Source of the DNA: a virus
Reading direction: 5' to 3' (one strand)
DNA: 37,397 nucleotides
IMG/VR virus record: IMGVR_UViG_3300007960_004287
Location: 1 to 37,397 of that record
Part shown: piece after piece, positions 6,842 through 15,421 of the stretch
Position numbering within the stretch: the first letter of the stretch is position 1
How the letters are laid out: each line of letters opens with the position of its first letter
The notes under the pieces: model-generated
Told to the model about the DNA's origin: nothing
What the model saw: only the letters and a program-made list of their open reading frames with translations
The model's database searches: none
Made by a program: the position numbers and the translations under genes

Positions 6842-7823
6842 AAATACCCTTCGTTATCTCATAGTCCATGTGTCTTGTTTCTCTACTCTTTTGGTCCTTT
6901 GCCCAATTAAACATTTCTCTAACTAGGTTCTCTAGATTAGTCTCGTCATTAAAATTGAGCAAGAATTTTGCTTTTGCGTGGCTACAATAAGCCTCTTTGA
7001 CTTCGTGTCTTGGTTCTGCAAATACGATCTCACTTTGGTAACCTTCTTGTAATCCTATCTTTTCCACCATTTTCGCAACATCCAAAATAGACCAATATTT
7101 ATCAGCACCAATGTTAAAAATCTCTCCATTATAAGTGTCGCTCATTAATTCAGCAAATGGCTTAAGATAGTACTGAATGTCTGAAAATGCTCTGACCTGA
7201 CTTCCATCGCCATAGATAATCATTGGCTCATTGTTTAGAGTTTTTCTGATAAAAATACCTATGACATTTCTGTATCTATCCCAAATGTTTTGGTAGATGC
7301 CAAGCACGTTATGTGGTCTTATTATGTTGTGTCTTAGCCCATGCTGTTCGCTAGCACATTGAATGTCCATTTCAACAGCATACTTTGCTATTCCATATGG
7401 ATCAATTGGCTTTGGGGTCATGGACTCTGTAAATGGCGGCTTACTATTTTCGTAAACAGCCATTGATGATGTGAATACCAGCTTACAGTCATGAGTTATG
7501 CAGGAGTTAATTACATTTGCACTAGCGACAACATTATTAACGTAGTTATACTTACGAATAAATGGAGACAAGCCTTCAGCGGCATATGCAGCAAAATGAT
7601 AGCATACATCTGGCTTGTATTTCTGAAACAGCGATTTTAGTATAGAATAATCATTTGCCAAATCAAATTCTAGCCACTGAAAATCATCGTGCTGTGGAAG
7701 AAACTCATAATAGCCACCAGATAGGTCGTCTATTCCTATTACATAATGCCCCTGATCTAACAGATACCTAGAGAGGTGCTGACCCAATAGGCCAGCAACC
7801 CCTGTAATAACTACTTTGCTCAT
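6825..7823 (-). CDS. NAD-dependent sugar epimerase/dehydratase
   Basis: A 332-residue extended short-chain dehydrogenase of GalE/RmlB type. The NAD-binding loop is GVAGLLGQH (G8, G11, G14). D32 and D33 end the second strand (IGIDDLSGG). HFAAY lies at 76-80, the catalytic serine is in TSSMAVYE (119-125), and the catalytic pair is Y143 and K147 (DPYGIAKYAVE). The usual substrate-side IRPHNVLG is present. Length is typical. The enzyme interconverts or modifies an NDP-sugar, likely a UDP-hexose, and so supplies a donor for the nearby transferases. Whether it is a 4-epimerase or a dehydratase cannot be settled by eye. The ATG at 7823 overlaps the upstream stop as ATGA. Confidence 0.9.
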   Translation of the reverse strand: MSKVVITGVAGLLGQHLSRYLLDQGHYVIGIDDLSGGYYEFLPQHDDFQWLEFDLANDYSILKSLFQKYKPDVCYHFAAYAAEGLSPFIRKYNYVNNVVASANVINSCITHDCKLVFTSSMAVYENSKPPFTESMTPKPIDPYGIAKYAVEMDIQCASEQHGLRHNIIRPHNVLGIYQNIWDRYRNVIGIFIRKTLNNEPMIIYGDGSQVRAFSDIQYYLKPFAELMSDTYNGEIFNIGADKYWSILDVAKMVEKIGLQEGYQSEIVFAEPRHEVKEAYCSHAKAKFLLNFNDETNLENLVREMFNWAKDQKSRETRHMDYEITKGIYEYWK

Positions 7824-8500
7824 CTTTGGGAATCGCTCCGAATAACATTGTTACATACTCTAACGAAGTCTGGTCGCCGCCATGGCTCTCTACCAATAAG
7901 GAAATGATGATAAATCACCTTGTCATAAGTAGTTCCAACTCCAAACATAGTGTCTGTTTTCCCAACTCTCCATCTTGGATCAGCACAGGATGTTACGCGA
8001 AGAAAATCCATTGGAATACCAATAGACTCACAGTCATAAGTGAATCTTTGTGCCACATCGGAATACTTGTCTTCAACAAAAGATAGCCTTTGGTAAAATC
8101 TATAGACCTCTTGTAGTCTCGCCTTTGGTATAGCTAAACATGCTGGTCCAGCATAAATGTGACCATTAGACTGATTAGATTCGCATGTCTGCTCAATTCC
8201 GCACACAGAGTTGTTATTTAGAATGGTCTTGCTAACTAAATGATTGTATAGATGCTTTGTAAGTGGAATACAGTCCAAATCAAAAAATACCACCATGTCA
8301 AACTTGTCATGATGATTATCAAGAATGTCTAGAGACTTTTTACCAAGCCATACACCATGCGGGATTGGGTCAACTTCCTGATTGATAGTCAGTCCAAAAT
8401 GATCAAACACCGCTCTTTGTGCATTAATAACAGCATCTTCCACCTCAAAAGAGTATGATATTGGCAGAATCCTTATCCCACTAGCTACCTGAGTCTTCAT
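7820..8500 (-). CDS. Putative GT-A glycosyltransferase
   Basis: A 226-residue protein. The best clue is FDMVVFFDLDCIPLTKHLYN, a hydrophobic strand ending in a DLD (DxD-like) metal and nucleotide-sugar site followed by IPL, typical of GT-A folds. Further on, SNGHIYAGPACLAIPKARLQ matches the acceptor-side strand of such enzymes, and HHFLIGREPW near the end may supply the usual late histidine. No family name is clear to me. It overlaps the upstream exostosin-like gene by 20 bases and the epimerase by 4. A clear TGGAGG lies a little far upstream of the ATG (about 11 bases), so initiation may depend on coupling. Confidence 0.6.
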   Translation of the reverse strand: MKTQVASGIRILPISYSFEVEDAVINAQRAVFDHFGLTINQEVDPIPHGVWLGKKSLDILDNHHDKFDMVVFFDLDCIPLTKHLYNHLVSKTILNNNSVCGIEQTCESNQSNGHIYAGPACLAIPKARLQEVYRFYQRLSFVEDKYSDVAQRFTYDCESIGIPMDFLRVTSCADPRWRVGKTDTMFGVGTTYDKVIYHHFLIGREPWRRPDFVRVCNNVIRSDSQR

Positions 8501-9266
8501 AGATCTTGTTCCTCCAATATTCCTTAAATAAAAGTGGCGTATTTAGCAGAGTTTTGTCAAACTTTTCAAGTTGTGATTCTAGAAATTTTTCCGTTACTTC
8601 ATACCATGAGTTAATAAATACAATTGGTAGTTTTTCTTCGTAATTGTAGCACCCATGTTTTTTTGCTATTGGTATACATCCTAATAGGATTGCTTCCCAC
8701 AGCCTGTGCGTATCTACCCCATTTCCGCGAGGACATAAACAGAAGCGATACCTAGTAAGGTTATCAACATAAAAACCGAAATCCGCACCATTAATAGCAT
8801 AGAATGGATCTGCTGCTATTTCATTTTTTAGAACCATGCTCAACAATCCCTGACGCTCTTTTTTGTACGTTTCTGGATTGAACTGACACAAAGCCTTAAG
8901 ATGCCTATGTGGGTTGGTTCTTGCTGGGAGTGCTAGATTTAAAATCTCTCTTTTTACTGGATGCCACTTTGTATTCTCAAGACCGATTGGTAGTGGCTTT
9001 ACGTTTGGTATAGTTGAGTCTATATTTTGCCCATACCACACCTTTAGGTTTGATGGAATCGGACCACCAACACTTAAAGAGTAGTCGCTATTATGCGTAA
9101 TAAGAGTAAATGTTCGTTCTGGATTCTCGTATATTACATCAATAGCAGAAATGTATTCTTCGCTATTAGCATACATTATTATGTGTTCTTTGTCTGGCAT
9201 CTCTTGATGCCACTGAATGTCACACAGATCTCTAAAAAAATCACCGTCAACAATTTTGTCAATCAT
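8481..9266 (-). CDS. Exostosin-like glycosyltransferase
   Basis: A 261-residue protein of the exostosin/GT47-like group. It shows LITHNSDYSLS and VKPLPIGLENTKWH in the first half, then YRFCLCPRGNGVDTHRLWEA with LLGCIPIA, the nucleotide-sugar binding block. The HRLWEA variant differs from the ETFRFFEA form of the two other exostosin-like proteins in the window, so this is a separate branch rather than a recent copy. GGAT precedes the ATG at 9266, which overlaps the upstream stop (ATGA). It carries no membrane segment. The donor sugar is unknown. Confidence 0.83.
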   Translation of the reverse strand: MIDKIVDGDFFRDLCDIQWHQEMPDKEHIIMYANSEEYISAIDVIYENPERTFTLITHNSDYSLSVGGPIPSNLKVWYGQNIDSTIPNVKPLPIGLENTKWHPVKREILNLALPARTNPHRHLKALCQFNPETYKKERQGLLSMVLKNEIAADPFYAINGADFGFYVDNLTRYRFCLCPRGNGVDTHRLWEAILLGCIPIAKKHGCYNYEEKLPIVFINSWYEVTEKFLESQLEKFDKTLLNTPLLFKEYWRNKIYEDSGS

Positions 9267-10108
9267 CTAGCAAAATCCTTTAAGTTTTTTGAATGAATGT
9301 GCAGATTAAAAATTGAGTGGTCGCCATTGATTGGCCCATCTACCATAAAGGCAGGGAAAACCATTTTGGAATTAATGGCATGTCCTATAAAATGAGTGGG
9401 ATCAGTAAATCCTTTTCCATGCCCATTGTTGGTCCCGCCAAAATACTGACCATATGAACCTGGATCATACACGAATTCACCTTCAGTTGATATGGTTGGG
9501 AGTGGATGTACTAATCCTTCTCTAAGGGCTAGATTAAGCAGGCTCATTTCAGACACGTGGTCATAGCCTCCAGCCGCTCTGATGCTATCTTCGCCACACT
9601 CAAGATAGTAAATAAATCTTTTACATAGATCTGCTAGCATTCCTGGGGCTGGCACATATGTTACGGCAAACGTTGTATGCGTTGCCGACATTGGCGTGAC
9701 ATTAACCGTTTTTCCATTCACTTCTGCCCTGCTAATTGGATGATACAGCAGTACGTCGTTTTCAAAATGGAATACCTTTTCGTGGTTGTTCCTAGTTATG
9801 TATTCAAGTACGTAGAATATTCTTTCTGCTGTTCTGTGCCAGAACATTTCTGGGGATGGGTGGGTGGTATTAGGAGTTCCATGACGCTTGAAGTCGCAAA
9901 CCTGATTGAATTGACCAAGCAGATCGCCATCACTAAGACCGTCTTGAGGAATCCAATTAATACCATACGCAGAAAAGAAAAGCTGCCTTTCTTTACAGAT
10001 AAAATCAATTGGTACATGCGGGTTCTTTCTTCTTGCTTGTACTAGGGATGTTTCTATGTATGATGGGAACGGCCCACCATCGGATATAAAAGTGTTTACA
10101 ATTCTCAT
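9263..10108 (-). CDS. Putative glycosyltransferase
   Basis: A 281-residue protein. EKVFHFENDVLLYHPI (END in place of DxD) looks like the GT-A metal site, followed by MSATHTTFAVTYVPAPGML and, near the end, a conserved-looking FNLHIHSKNLK that in similar phage proteins closes the domain. The middle GGYDHVSEMSLLNLAL resembles the acceptor-pocket helix. I cannot assign a CAZy family. It overlaps the downstream exostosin-like gene by 4 bases; its own ATG follows the stop of the DUF6492-like gene by one base, with only a weak GGA site, so it probably relies on re-initiation. Confidence 0.65.
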   Translation of the reverse strand: MRIVNTFISDGGPFPSYIETSLVQARRKNPHVPIDFICKERQLFFSAYGINWIPQDGLSDGDLLGQFNQVCDFKRHGTPNTTHPSPEMFWHRTAERIFYVLEYITRNNHEKVFHFENDVLLYHPISRAEVNGKTVNVTPMSATHTTFAVTYVPAPGMLADLCKRFIYYLECGEDSIRAAGGYDHVSEMSLLNLALREGLVHPLPTISTEGEFVYDPGSYGQYFGGTNNGHGKGFTDPTHFIGHAINSKMVFPAFMVDGPINGDHSIFNLHIHSKNLKDFAR

Positions 10109-10109
10109 G

Positions 10110-10823
10110 TCATGTCCATGTGTGGATAGAAAGTAGGTCTATATCAAGCTCCTTGCATGTTTCAACGATCAGTTTAATATGTTCATCCCGCCACATGTCA
10201 AACTGCCCAAACATTTTCTGTTTTGTTGGTTTTAGCGTGTACTCTCCAGGCATGTTATTATACACCCAGTGTCCATAAAGCTCATAATCTGCGAGTAGAT
10301 AGTTCTCATCTTGTAGCCAATGGTTCAAGTCTTTTACAAAATCTTTTAGATCAGGCATAAACTTGCGAAGTATTTCCTTATCAAAAAGCATAAAGTCATT
10401 AATGAACGTCTTGTCAAAGTTTGGAACAAGGTTAAAGTAGTCCTTCATAAAGTTGAAGTATGGCTTGTGCCACTGTTCTCTGTCGCTCAAAAAGAACGTC
10501 TTACCAGAGAATTTAATGTCTCTGTTGAACATAATGTCGCCATCAATAACCATATATAGGTCATTTTCTGTAAAGTCTTGATATAAGCCCAGCAATTGCT
10601 GGAAGATCCAGAATGGACGCTTGTATTTTATGTCTTCAAACGTTATCTCTAATGCTTCATGGTCCTGAATTGATGTAACATCAATACCGTTAAACTCATG
10701 CTTATGTGGACTTACAACATAGATGTTTTCTGGGTATGGCTTTAGATAGGAAAGAGACTCCAAACAATATACTAGCTTGTTGTAGTCCTTGGGATGGGAT
10801 AGGATTACAGCATCATAGTTCAT
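10110..10823 (-). CDS. DUF6492-like glycosyltransferase
   Basis: A 237-residue protein whose start is set at 10823 (MNYDAVILSHPKDYNKLVYC) by CGGAGG 8 bases upstream and an ATGA overlap with the previous gene; a longer frame to 10862 has no such support. The order is a first strand with a Pro/Lys loop, KYKRPFWIFQQLLGLY (seen in DUF6492-type sugar transferases), LYMVIDGDIMFNRDI with the DGD metal site, and INDFMLFDKEILRKFM for the acceptor side. The family is soluble and GT-A-like. It is one of several single-domain transferases packed head to tail here, suggesting one enzyme per glycosidic bond. Confidence 0.75.
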   Translation of the reverse strand: MNYDAVILSHPKDYNKLVYCLESLSYLKPYPENIYVVSPHKHEFNGIDVTSIQDHEALEITFEDIKYKRPFWIFQQLLGLYQDFTENDLYMVIDGDIMFNRDIKFSGKTFFLSDREQWHKPYFNFMKDYFNLVPNFDKTFINDFMLFDKEILRKFMPDLKDFVKDLNHWLQDENYLLADYELYGHWVYNNMPGEYTLKPTKQKMFGQFDMWRDEHIKLIVETCKELDIDLLSIHTWT

Positions 10824-11662
10824 AAAATACCCTCCGATAGATCTATTTCCTGATGTGGACATTCAATATTGCTAAAATCAAGAAGGGACATATCAACTCT
10901 CTTGCCACTTAGATACTTGCCCAGTAGGAATGCTGAATCATACTTGAAACGCTCTCCAGAAAAATTCTCCGTATGGCTGTCGGAAACCCTGTTATTGGGA
11001 CTGTTCACGACAACGCTGTGCTGTGGTGCTAGCATGAAAGCACCAGAGTTGGTCCAGTATTTTTGCATCTGTGACTCAACCTCATTTGGCGTTTGCTTAT
11101 ACTTGAATCTCTGATTCATGTATTCTATTTCTTCAAACATATCTACCAGTGTGCTTATCTTGCAAATATGCCCATCAACAGAATGCGAATATGACCAGTA
11201 TGAACCATAGTAGTATCTGGTCTTTGGAATGAATATGAAATCGCCTATAACTTGATGCTCATTAACAGCATCTGGAAAACATTGACCAGCATGATATCTC
11301 TTTACAATGTTAAACCCTAGCCTTAGCGATACACAGAAAACGTTTGGCGAACCAAAGATCTGATCATAAACATCAGTAGAAAAATAACGGAAAAAGATGT
11401 TGTCATCTGTAAACATACAGCAATACTTATTTTTAGCACTACCAAGCATCCTTAGCAGATCGGCATAAATACTATCAGACTGCCTAACAAAAATACAGTT
11501 AGGATGCTCACTCTGAAGTGTGTCTAGAGTCGGTTCATACTGACCATCATAACTATGCAATACAAGAATCTCATCCGTATCTGGGAAATTCTTTTCAATA
11601 CTAGTTAATGCAAGATCAAGCTGAAGTGGGCGATTCTTACTGAAGACTAGTGATGTTATCAA
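10820..11662 (-). CDS. GT2-like glycosyltransferase with TTG start
   Basis: A 280-residue protein with a GT-A/GT2-like opening (SLVFSKNRPLQLDLALTSIE), a second strand EILVLHSYDGQY, and CCMFTDDNIFFR, in which the TDD takes the place of DxD. A later SGAFMLAPQHS segment fits the acceptor loop. The start codon is TTG at 11662, supported by AAGGAG at 11669-11674, 6 bases away, and by overlap with the upstream stop (TTGA); no ATG lies nearby in frame. The unusual start could lower expression relative to its neighbours. The exact family is uncertain. Confidence 0.7.
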   Translation of the reverse strand: MITSLVFSKNRPLQLDLALTSIEKNFPDTDEILVLHSYDGQYEPTLDTLQSEHPNCIFVRQSDSIYADLLRMLGSAKNKYCCMFTDDNIFFRYFSTDVYDQIFGSPNVFCVSLRLGFNIVKRYHAGQCFPDAVNEHQVIGDFIFIPKTRYYYGSYWSYSHSVDGHICKISTLVDMFEEIEYMNQRFKYKQTPNEVESQMQKYWTNSGAFMLAPQHSVVVNSPNNRVSDSHTENFSGERFKYDSAFLLGKYLSGKRVDMSLLDFSNIECPHQEIDLSEGIL

Positions 11663-12711
11663 TTTAAGCTCCTTAGCTTTTGAAGTGCGTCATTGTACTT
11701 CTTTGTAACAGTAACAGATTCCTCAGTAAAATCTAGATAGGATAGGATGTCTGCTATTCTATGGAAGTTAGTGTGATTGTCTTCTACTATTCTCTTGCCC
11801 TTAGCCGCGATTTCTCTCTTTTCATCTTCATGCTCAAGATAGTAATCTATCTTATTCTTGAAGTCTTCTGGGGATTCTGCCTGAACAAGACCGTCACCAA
11901 AGATGTTATAGCCAGCAACCTTGTCAGAAACACAGAAACCACCAGAGTATAGAACCTTGAATATTCTTTCGTTTATGTCTATGCCAAAAGCATGGGCATG
12001 TGGCTCAGATAAGTTTGGGCAAATCTTAGCGGAAACGAATAGATTCTTAACGTCTTCGTCACGAATATAGCCGCAGTATTGATTTACGGGCCAAATTTGA
12101 TTTCCAAAAATCTTCACACGATATTCAGAAATGTCGCCAAGCAATGGGAATAGCCAGTTGTTAATCACGATCCCCTTATGAGGCCAGTAGCCACCAACAA
12201 AACCAATGTCGCATTCTAGCTTTGGATCAAACTTTGCATCCGAGTATGCCATCACATCTGCACACATCATAAGTGACTTAGCATCAATGCCAATATCCTT
12301 ATAGTAACTATGTGTGCGATCAACATCCTCTTGTCTGTAGTGAATGTGGACAAAATCAGGTTTTCCTGTTTCGTCCTTTAGCTTTTTTAACAGCTTACGT
12401 TCCTTATCTGATAGGAATAGGACGTTATACTTTGAGCGATCAACCTCTTCGTTTTGCTCTCCCCAATCACCAGCACGTAGACCAACCTTAATATGAGGTC
12501 TTTCATATAGACACTTGATAAGTGCTTCATCCAGGTTGTATGCTTGACCTAGAAACACATCTGGCTCAAAAGAATCAAAAGCATCAAATGCGTTAACCTT
12601 CTTACAGTCCCACATTGAGGCATTAATACCAGCGGCACGAAAAGCATTAAGCCATGCTAGTCTCTGGAAATAATGAGCGTGAGTACCATCACTAGAAATT
12701 AAAATCTTCAT
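11659..12711 (-). CDS. CgeB-like GT-B glycosyltransferase
   Basis: A 350-residue protein resembling CgeB/spore-maturation glycosyltransferases. The N-terminal domain opens with KILISSDGTHAHYFQRLAWL and includes FEPDVFLGQAYNL. The second domain starts at CDIGFVGGYWPHKG, a hallmark of this group, and continues to the donor-binding block GIDINERIFKVLYSGGFCVS followed by DKVAGYNIFGDGLV and a C-terminal helix with HTNFHRIADIL. Length is typical. CgeB itself glycosylates Bacillus spore surface proteins, so a protein acceptor is conceivable but not shown. AAAGGG precedes the ATG, and the gene overlaps the upstream nucleotidyltransferase by 20 bases. Confidence 0.82.
   Translation of the reverse strand: MKILISSDGTHAHYFQRLAWLNAFRAAGINASMWDCKKVNAFDAFDSFEPDVFLGQAYNLDEALIKCLYERPHIKVGLRAGDWGEQNEEVDRSKYNVLFLSDKERKLLKKLKDETGKPDFVHIHYRQEDVDRTHSYYKDIGIDAKSLMMCADVMAYSDAKFDPKLECDIGFVGGYWPHKGIVINNWLFPLLGDISEYRVKIFGNQIWPVNQYCGYIRDEDVKNLFVSAKICPNLSEPHAHAFGIDINERIFKVLYSGGFCVSDKVAGYNIFGDGLVQAESPEDFKNKIDYYLEHEDEKREIAAKGKRIVEDNHTNFHRIADILSYLDFTEESVTVTKKYNDALQKLRSLN
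11669..11674 (-). promoter_or_regulatory. Ribosome binding site deciding a TTG start
   Basis: AAGGAG on the minus strand lies 6 bases before TTG at 11662. It is the only good ribosome site near the start of this glycosyltransferase frame and supports the non-ATG start. Confidence 0.75.
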
Positions 12712-13447
12712 ACATACCCTTTCTGATTCTGTCTATTTCCATAATCTTCATGCCATGAGGTTCATGACACTCAAATGTCCCACCGTTCTCTATTATCTTG
12801 TTTAGGATCTCAAATGACAACATTTTTTTGCTGGAATTCTCAAATTTATTGAAGATCTGCCTCATTATCCTGAGTTCTTTTCCTGTAACAAAAGCCATTT
12901 GACACCATTTTACGTCCAGGCCATAAGAAAAGATTGTTGCCTTATTGTTCACAACTGTGACACCGACTTCCTTAGATTCTATATGATTTTGAGTGTCAAT
13001 AATAATAAATGACTTATTGTAGTTGGGTTCGTAAATTGTCTGCTTGTTAAAGATAAGATCGCCGTGCATGAACAAAAAAGCTCGCTTATTCATGTTATTG
13101 AAGGCGAGCCTAAGACTTTCTGATACATTTGTTTCATCGTAAAGTTGATTTTCAACAACGCGAATAGATGAATCAAGCTTCTTAACTATACGCTGACAGT
13201 TATAGCCAAATACACCAATAATTTCTGGATCAGCAAAACAACTATTGATGACATTAATCTGATGATCAATTAAGATTGAGTCATTGATCTTCAGTAATGA
13301 TCTGGGTTCGTATGATTTTATTCTTGAACCAATACCAGCAGACAAAATAGCAACAGAAATATCAACATTCTTTTGCTTGTTGTTCTTCTGTATCTGCGTT
13401 TGCTTCTTTTCGTTTTTGATACTGGTCGTACACGAAGTTTTATTCAT
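12692..13447 (-). CDS. Sugar nucleotidyltransferase (NTP_transferase type)
   Basis: A 251-residue protein with a 29-residue Lys/Asn/Gln-rich lead, then the nucleotide-binding signature AILSAGIGSRIKSYEPRSLL (about 33-52), in which the usual Pro-Lys is Pro-Arg. RAFLFMHGDLIF carries the catalytic Asp of the HGD/DxD type, and CHEPHGMKIMEIDR resembles the closing segment with its metal-side Asp. Such enzymes join a sugar phosphate to an NTP, giving the NDP-sugar used by transferases; small-alcohol substrates such as phosphocholine are also known in this fold. It looks more AT- and Lys/Asn-rich than neighbouring genes, which may indicate a separate origin. CAGG precedes the ATG at 13447. Confidence 0.8.
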   Translation of the reverse strand: MNKTSCTTSIKNEKKQTQIQKNNKQKNVDISVAILSAGIGSRIKSYEPRSLLKINDSILIDHQINVINSCFADPEIIGVFGYNCQRIVKKLDSSIRVVENQLYDETNVSESLRLAFNNMNKRAFLFMHGDLIFNKQTIYEPNYNKSFIIIDTQNHIESKEVGVTVVNNKATIFSYGLDVKWCQMAFVTGKELRIMRQIFNKFENSSKKMLSFEILNKIIENGGTFECHEPHGMKIMEIDRIRKGMYEDFNF

Positions 13448-13450
13448 TTG

Positions 13451-14230
13451 TTACCTGGAACTAAGAATTTGGGCGTTTCTCTGGAACATCTCTGGAGTCA
13501 TTTTGTATGACTGGTTCATGCCAGTGTTATTGGCTATTGCTAGTTTCTTTGGCACATGAGTCATCATGCACACCTTGGATAGCCTAAGCCACAGATCGTA
13601 ATCTTCAGTACATCCAATAAATTCTTTACTCGCTGGACCATGTAGCCTTGAATCAAAAAACTCCTTATTTGGCTGACATACCTTGCCAAGGGCATCCTTT
13701 TTTATTAGCGAATTGCTATGTACGATACATCTTTGCAGGAGAACAGTTCTATCATAAGACTGCTTAAACTCACGCTTTGTGTAATTAGGATAGACGTTAT
13801 CGTAGTCGCCATAAGCAACACCAATCTCTTTATACTCCATTAGCTTTTCAACTAGTGTTGATACCTTGTTCGGCATGTAAGCATCATCAGAGTCTAAGAT
13901 GCCAAATATATCCGCCCATTCCCACGCCTGCCAGATTGCCACATTTCTTCCAGTGCTAGCACCAGAGTTTACAATCCTAAAAGCGTAAAGATTATCCTTC
14001 CTTCGTTCCTCAATAGGCCCAGCATAGTATGACTCATTGAGAGTTCTAGTCTCAAATGGCTCAGTCATAGATGAAATAACTTCCCATGAATGATCGCTAG
14101 AACCATCATCAACAACATAAACTCTTAGTGGTCCATTGTAGTCCTGGTTTAGGACGCTCTTTATTGCGTCCCCTACATAATTACCATAGTTATAGTTCGT
14201 GCATACAATAGCAACATTAGGATTGCTCAT
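13451..14230 (-). CDS. GT2 family glycosyltransferase
   Basis: A 259-residue classic GT-A/GT2 enzyme: VAIVCTNYNYGNYVGDAIKS at the start, VYVVDDGSSDHSWEVI with the nucleotide-binding DD, NSGASTGRNVAIWQAW, FGILDSDDAYMPNKV with the DSDD metal site, and GCTEDYDLWLRLS with the catalytic ED. The start is placed at 14230, where TTGGAGAG lies upstream; the longer frame to 14401 runs across the preceding gene and has no ribosome site. It overlaps that gene by 14 bases. There is no membrane segment, unlike GT2 polysaccharide synthases. The acceptor is unknown. Confidence 0.9.
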   Translation of the reverse strand: MSNPNVAIVCTNYNYGNYVGDAIKSVLNQDYNGPLRVYVVDDGSSDHSWEVISSMTEPFETRTLNESYYAGPIEERRKDNLYAFRIVNSGASTGRNVAIWQAWEWADIFGILDSDDAYMPNKVSTLVEKLMEYKEIGVAYGDYDNVYPNYTKREFKQSYDRTVLLQRCIVHSNSLIKKDALGKVCQPNKEFFDSRLHGPASKEFIGCTEDYDLWLRLSKVCMMTHVPKKLAIANNTGMNQSYKMTPEMFQRNAQILSSR

Positions 14231-14999
14231 TAAATTCTCTCCAAGTGATATACGTTTCTGGATGACTCTTTGTGGCAACGTCCTTAACCTTGTCCAAGAA
14301 TAGTCTTGAGTCCATTTGCTCGTCTTGGAAGATCTTGGTCTTATTTCCATTAAGGAACTTAAACAAAGCTGTCTGGAATAGCAGTCCATTCCAGTTATCA
14401 TCGTATGGCTCTACGACAACCAGACGCTTCATGTCCACATTGACTCTCTTATGCATTGACTCTATAAGATCTTTTCTGATCTTTTCGCCAGAATGACACA
14501 CATACATCCAGCCATTCTTCGCATGTCTAAATGCTTCATCCATAAAGAATTCAGCATATTTTAGCTCAGAAACTATCTGGACTATATGGAAGTTGGTAAT
14601 ATCAAAGTCAAATGTTTTTCTAAGCAACTCATGAATTTCTTCATTAAATTCAACCTTAGATGTAATGACAATAACATATCTAGCAGTAAAAGTCTGTGAT
14701 TTTATGTCACTGATTGTTGACTTTAGATCATCCATGTCGCCATCAAAAATAACGACAAATCCAACTCGCGGCCTAACCTCATTCATTACTGCCGCTTCTA
14801 GGTCTAGAGATTCCTTAAGGTTGAGACGTTCAAACCATTGTTCTGGTCTAGAGGCATTACAGAATCTTTCTAGAACAAAATCACCATTTTCATCCAGGGT
14901 TGATCCAAGCTTCTCAGCCCTACCTAGCTTACATCCTGTTTGGACATTGCTTTCCTTTATACTAAACACGCAATCCTTACACTTATGCTCTACTATCAT
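14217..14999 (-). CDS. Glycosyltransferase-like protein with N-terminal cysteine motif
   Basis: A 260-residue protein. Residues 1-50 hold four cysteines, C7 and C10 (HKCKDCVF), C23 (TGCKLGRAEKLG) and C47 (RFCNASRPEQW), a pattern that could bind zinc or an iron-sulfur cluster. From about residue 78 there is a GT2-like strand order (GFVVIFDGDMDDLKSTISDI, RYVIVITSK, IVSELKYAEFFMDEAF, NGWMYVCHSGEKI), but the catalytic DxD and ED are not obvious, so it may be a non-catalytic partner. The ATG at 14999 is preferred over an in-frame GTG at 15017 because CAGGAG lies between them. It overlaps the previous stop as TAATG. Confidence 0.6.
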   Translation of the reverse strand: MIVEHKCKDCVFSIKESNVQTGCKLGRAEKLGSTLDENGDFVLERFCNASRPEQWFERLNLKESLDLEAAVMNEVRPRVGFVVIFDGDMDDLKSTISDIKSQTFTARYVIVITSKVEFNEEIHELLRKTFDFDITNFHIVQIVSELKYAEFFMDEAFRHAKNGWMYVCHSGEKIRKDLIESMHKRVNVDMKRLVVVEPYDDNWNGLLFQTALFKFLNGNKTKIFQDEQMDSRLFLDKVKDVATKSHPETYITWREFNEQS

Positions 15000-15421
15000 T
15001 AGCCTGTTCTCCTGCACTTAATAATAACCCTTGAAGTCGCCTGATCAAAATGCTTACTTTCTAACGTGATATTGCTTGGAAGAGACTCCAGTAGCTTTTC
15101 CATGGTAAGAAAGCATCGTCTTTTCTGGTTTGCGAAAACTATGGCATTAAGATCCTTTAGATCAATCTCTTGTGTGAACATCTTTCTAGAAAGAACTTCA
15201 ATATCTGCTTCAATAAATGTAATCTGACCCTTAAGCCTAATTTTGCTCACGATCTTTTTAATAGCGTCCGCGACTTCGTTTTCCTCAAAAGAAGAAACAA
15301 AATTGTCGCACACCATGATCCTAGCTTCTGAGTCAAGCACCGTACCATCTAGCAGAGCGATGCTGTTGACCCATTTGTATGTTCCGTCAAGCGGTTGAGT
15401 TTCCGATAGGTGAATCCTCAT
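14999..15421 (-). CDS. Small protein resembling a methyltransferase fragment
   Basis: A 140-residue protein. The middle and end (GQITFIEADIEVLSRKMF, LKDLNAIVFANQKRRCFLT, LESKHFDQATSRVIIKCRR) have the spacing of the later strands of a class I SAM methyltransferase, but motif I with its Gly-rich loop is not recognisable, and the protein is much shorter than a full enzyme. It may be a reduced or non-catalytic member. AAGGG precedes the ATG at 15421, which overlaps the GT4 stop (TAATG). Its position inside the glycan island suggests a role with the adjacent transferases; this is inferred only from context. Confidence 0.5.
   Translation of the reverse strand: MRIHLSETQPLDGTYKWVNSIALLDGTVLDSEARIMVCDNFVSSFEENEVADAIKKIVSKIRLKGQITFIEADIEVLSRKMFTQEIDLKDLNAIVFANQKRRCFLTMEKLLESLPSNITLESKHFDQATSRVIIKCRRTG

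Noticed and set aside
14230-14401. A 57-residue N-terminal extension of the GT2 protein
   Set aside because: It overlaps the preceding gene along its whole length, lacks a ribosome site and has no GT2 similarity; the ATG at 14230 has GGAG upstream and starts right before the first strand.
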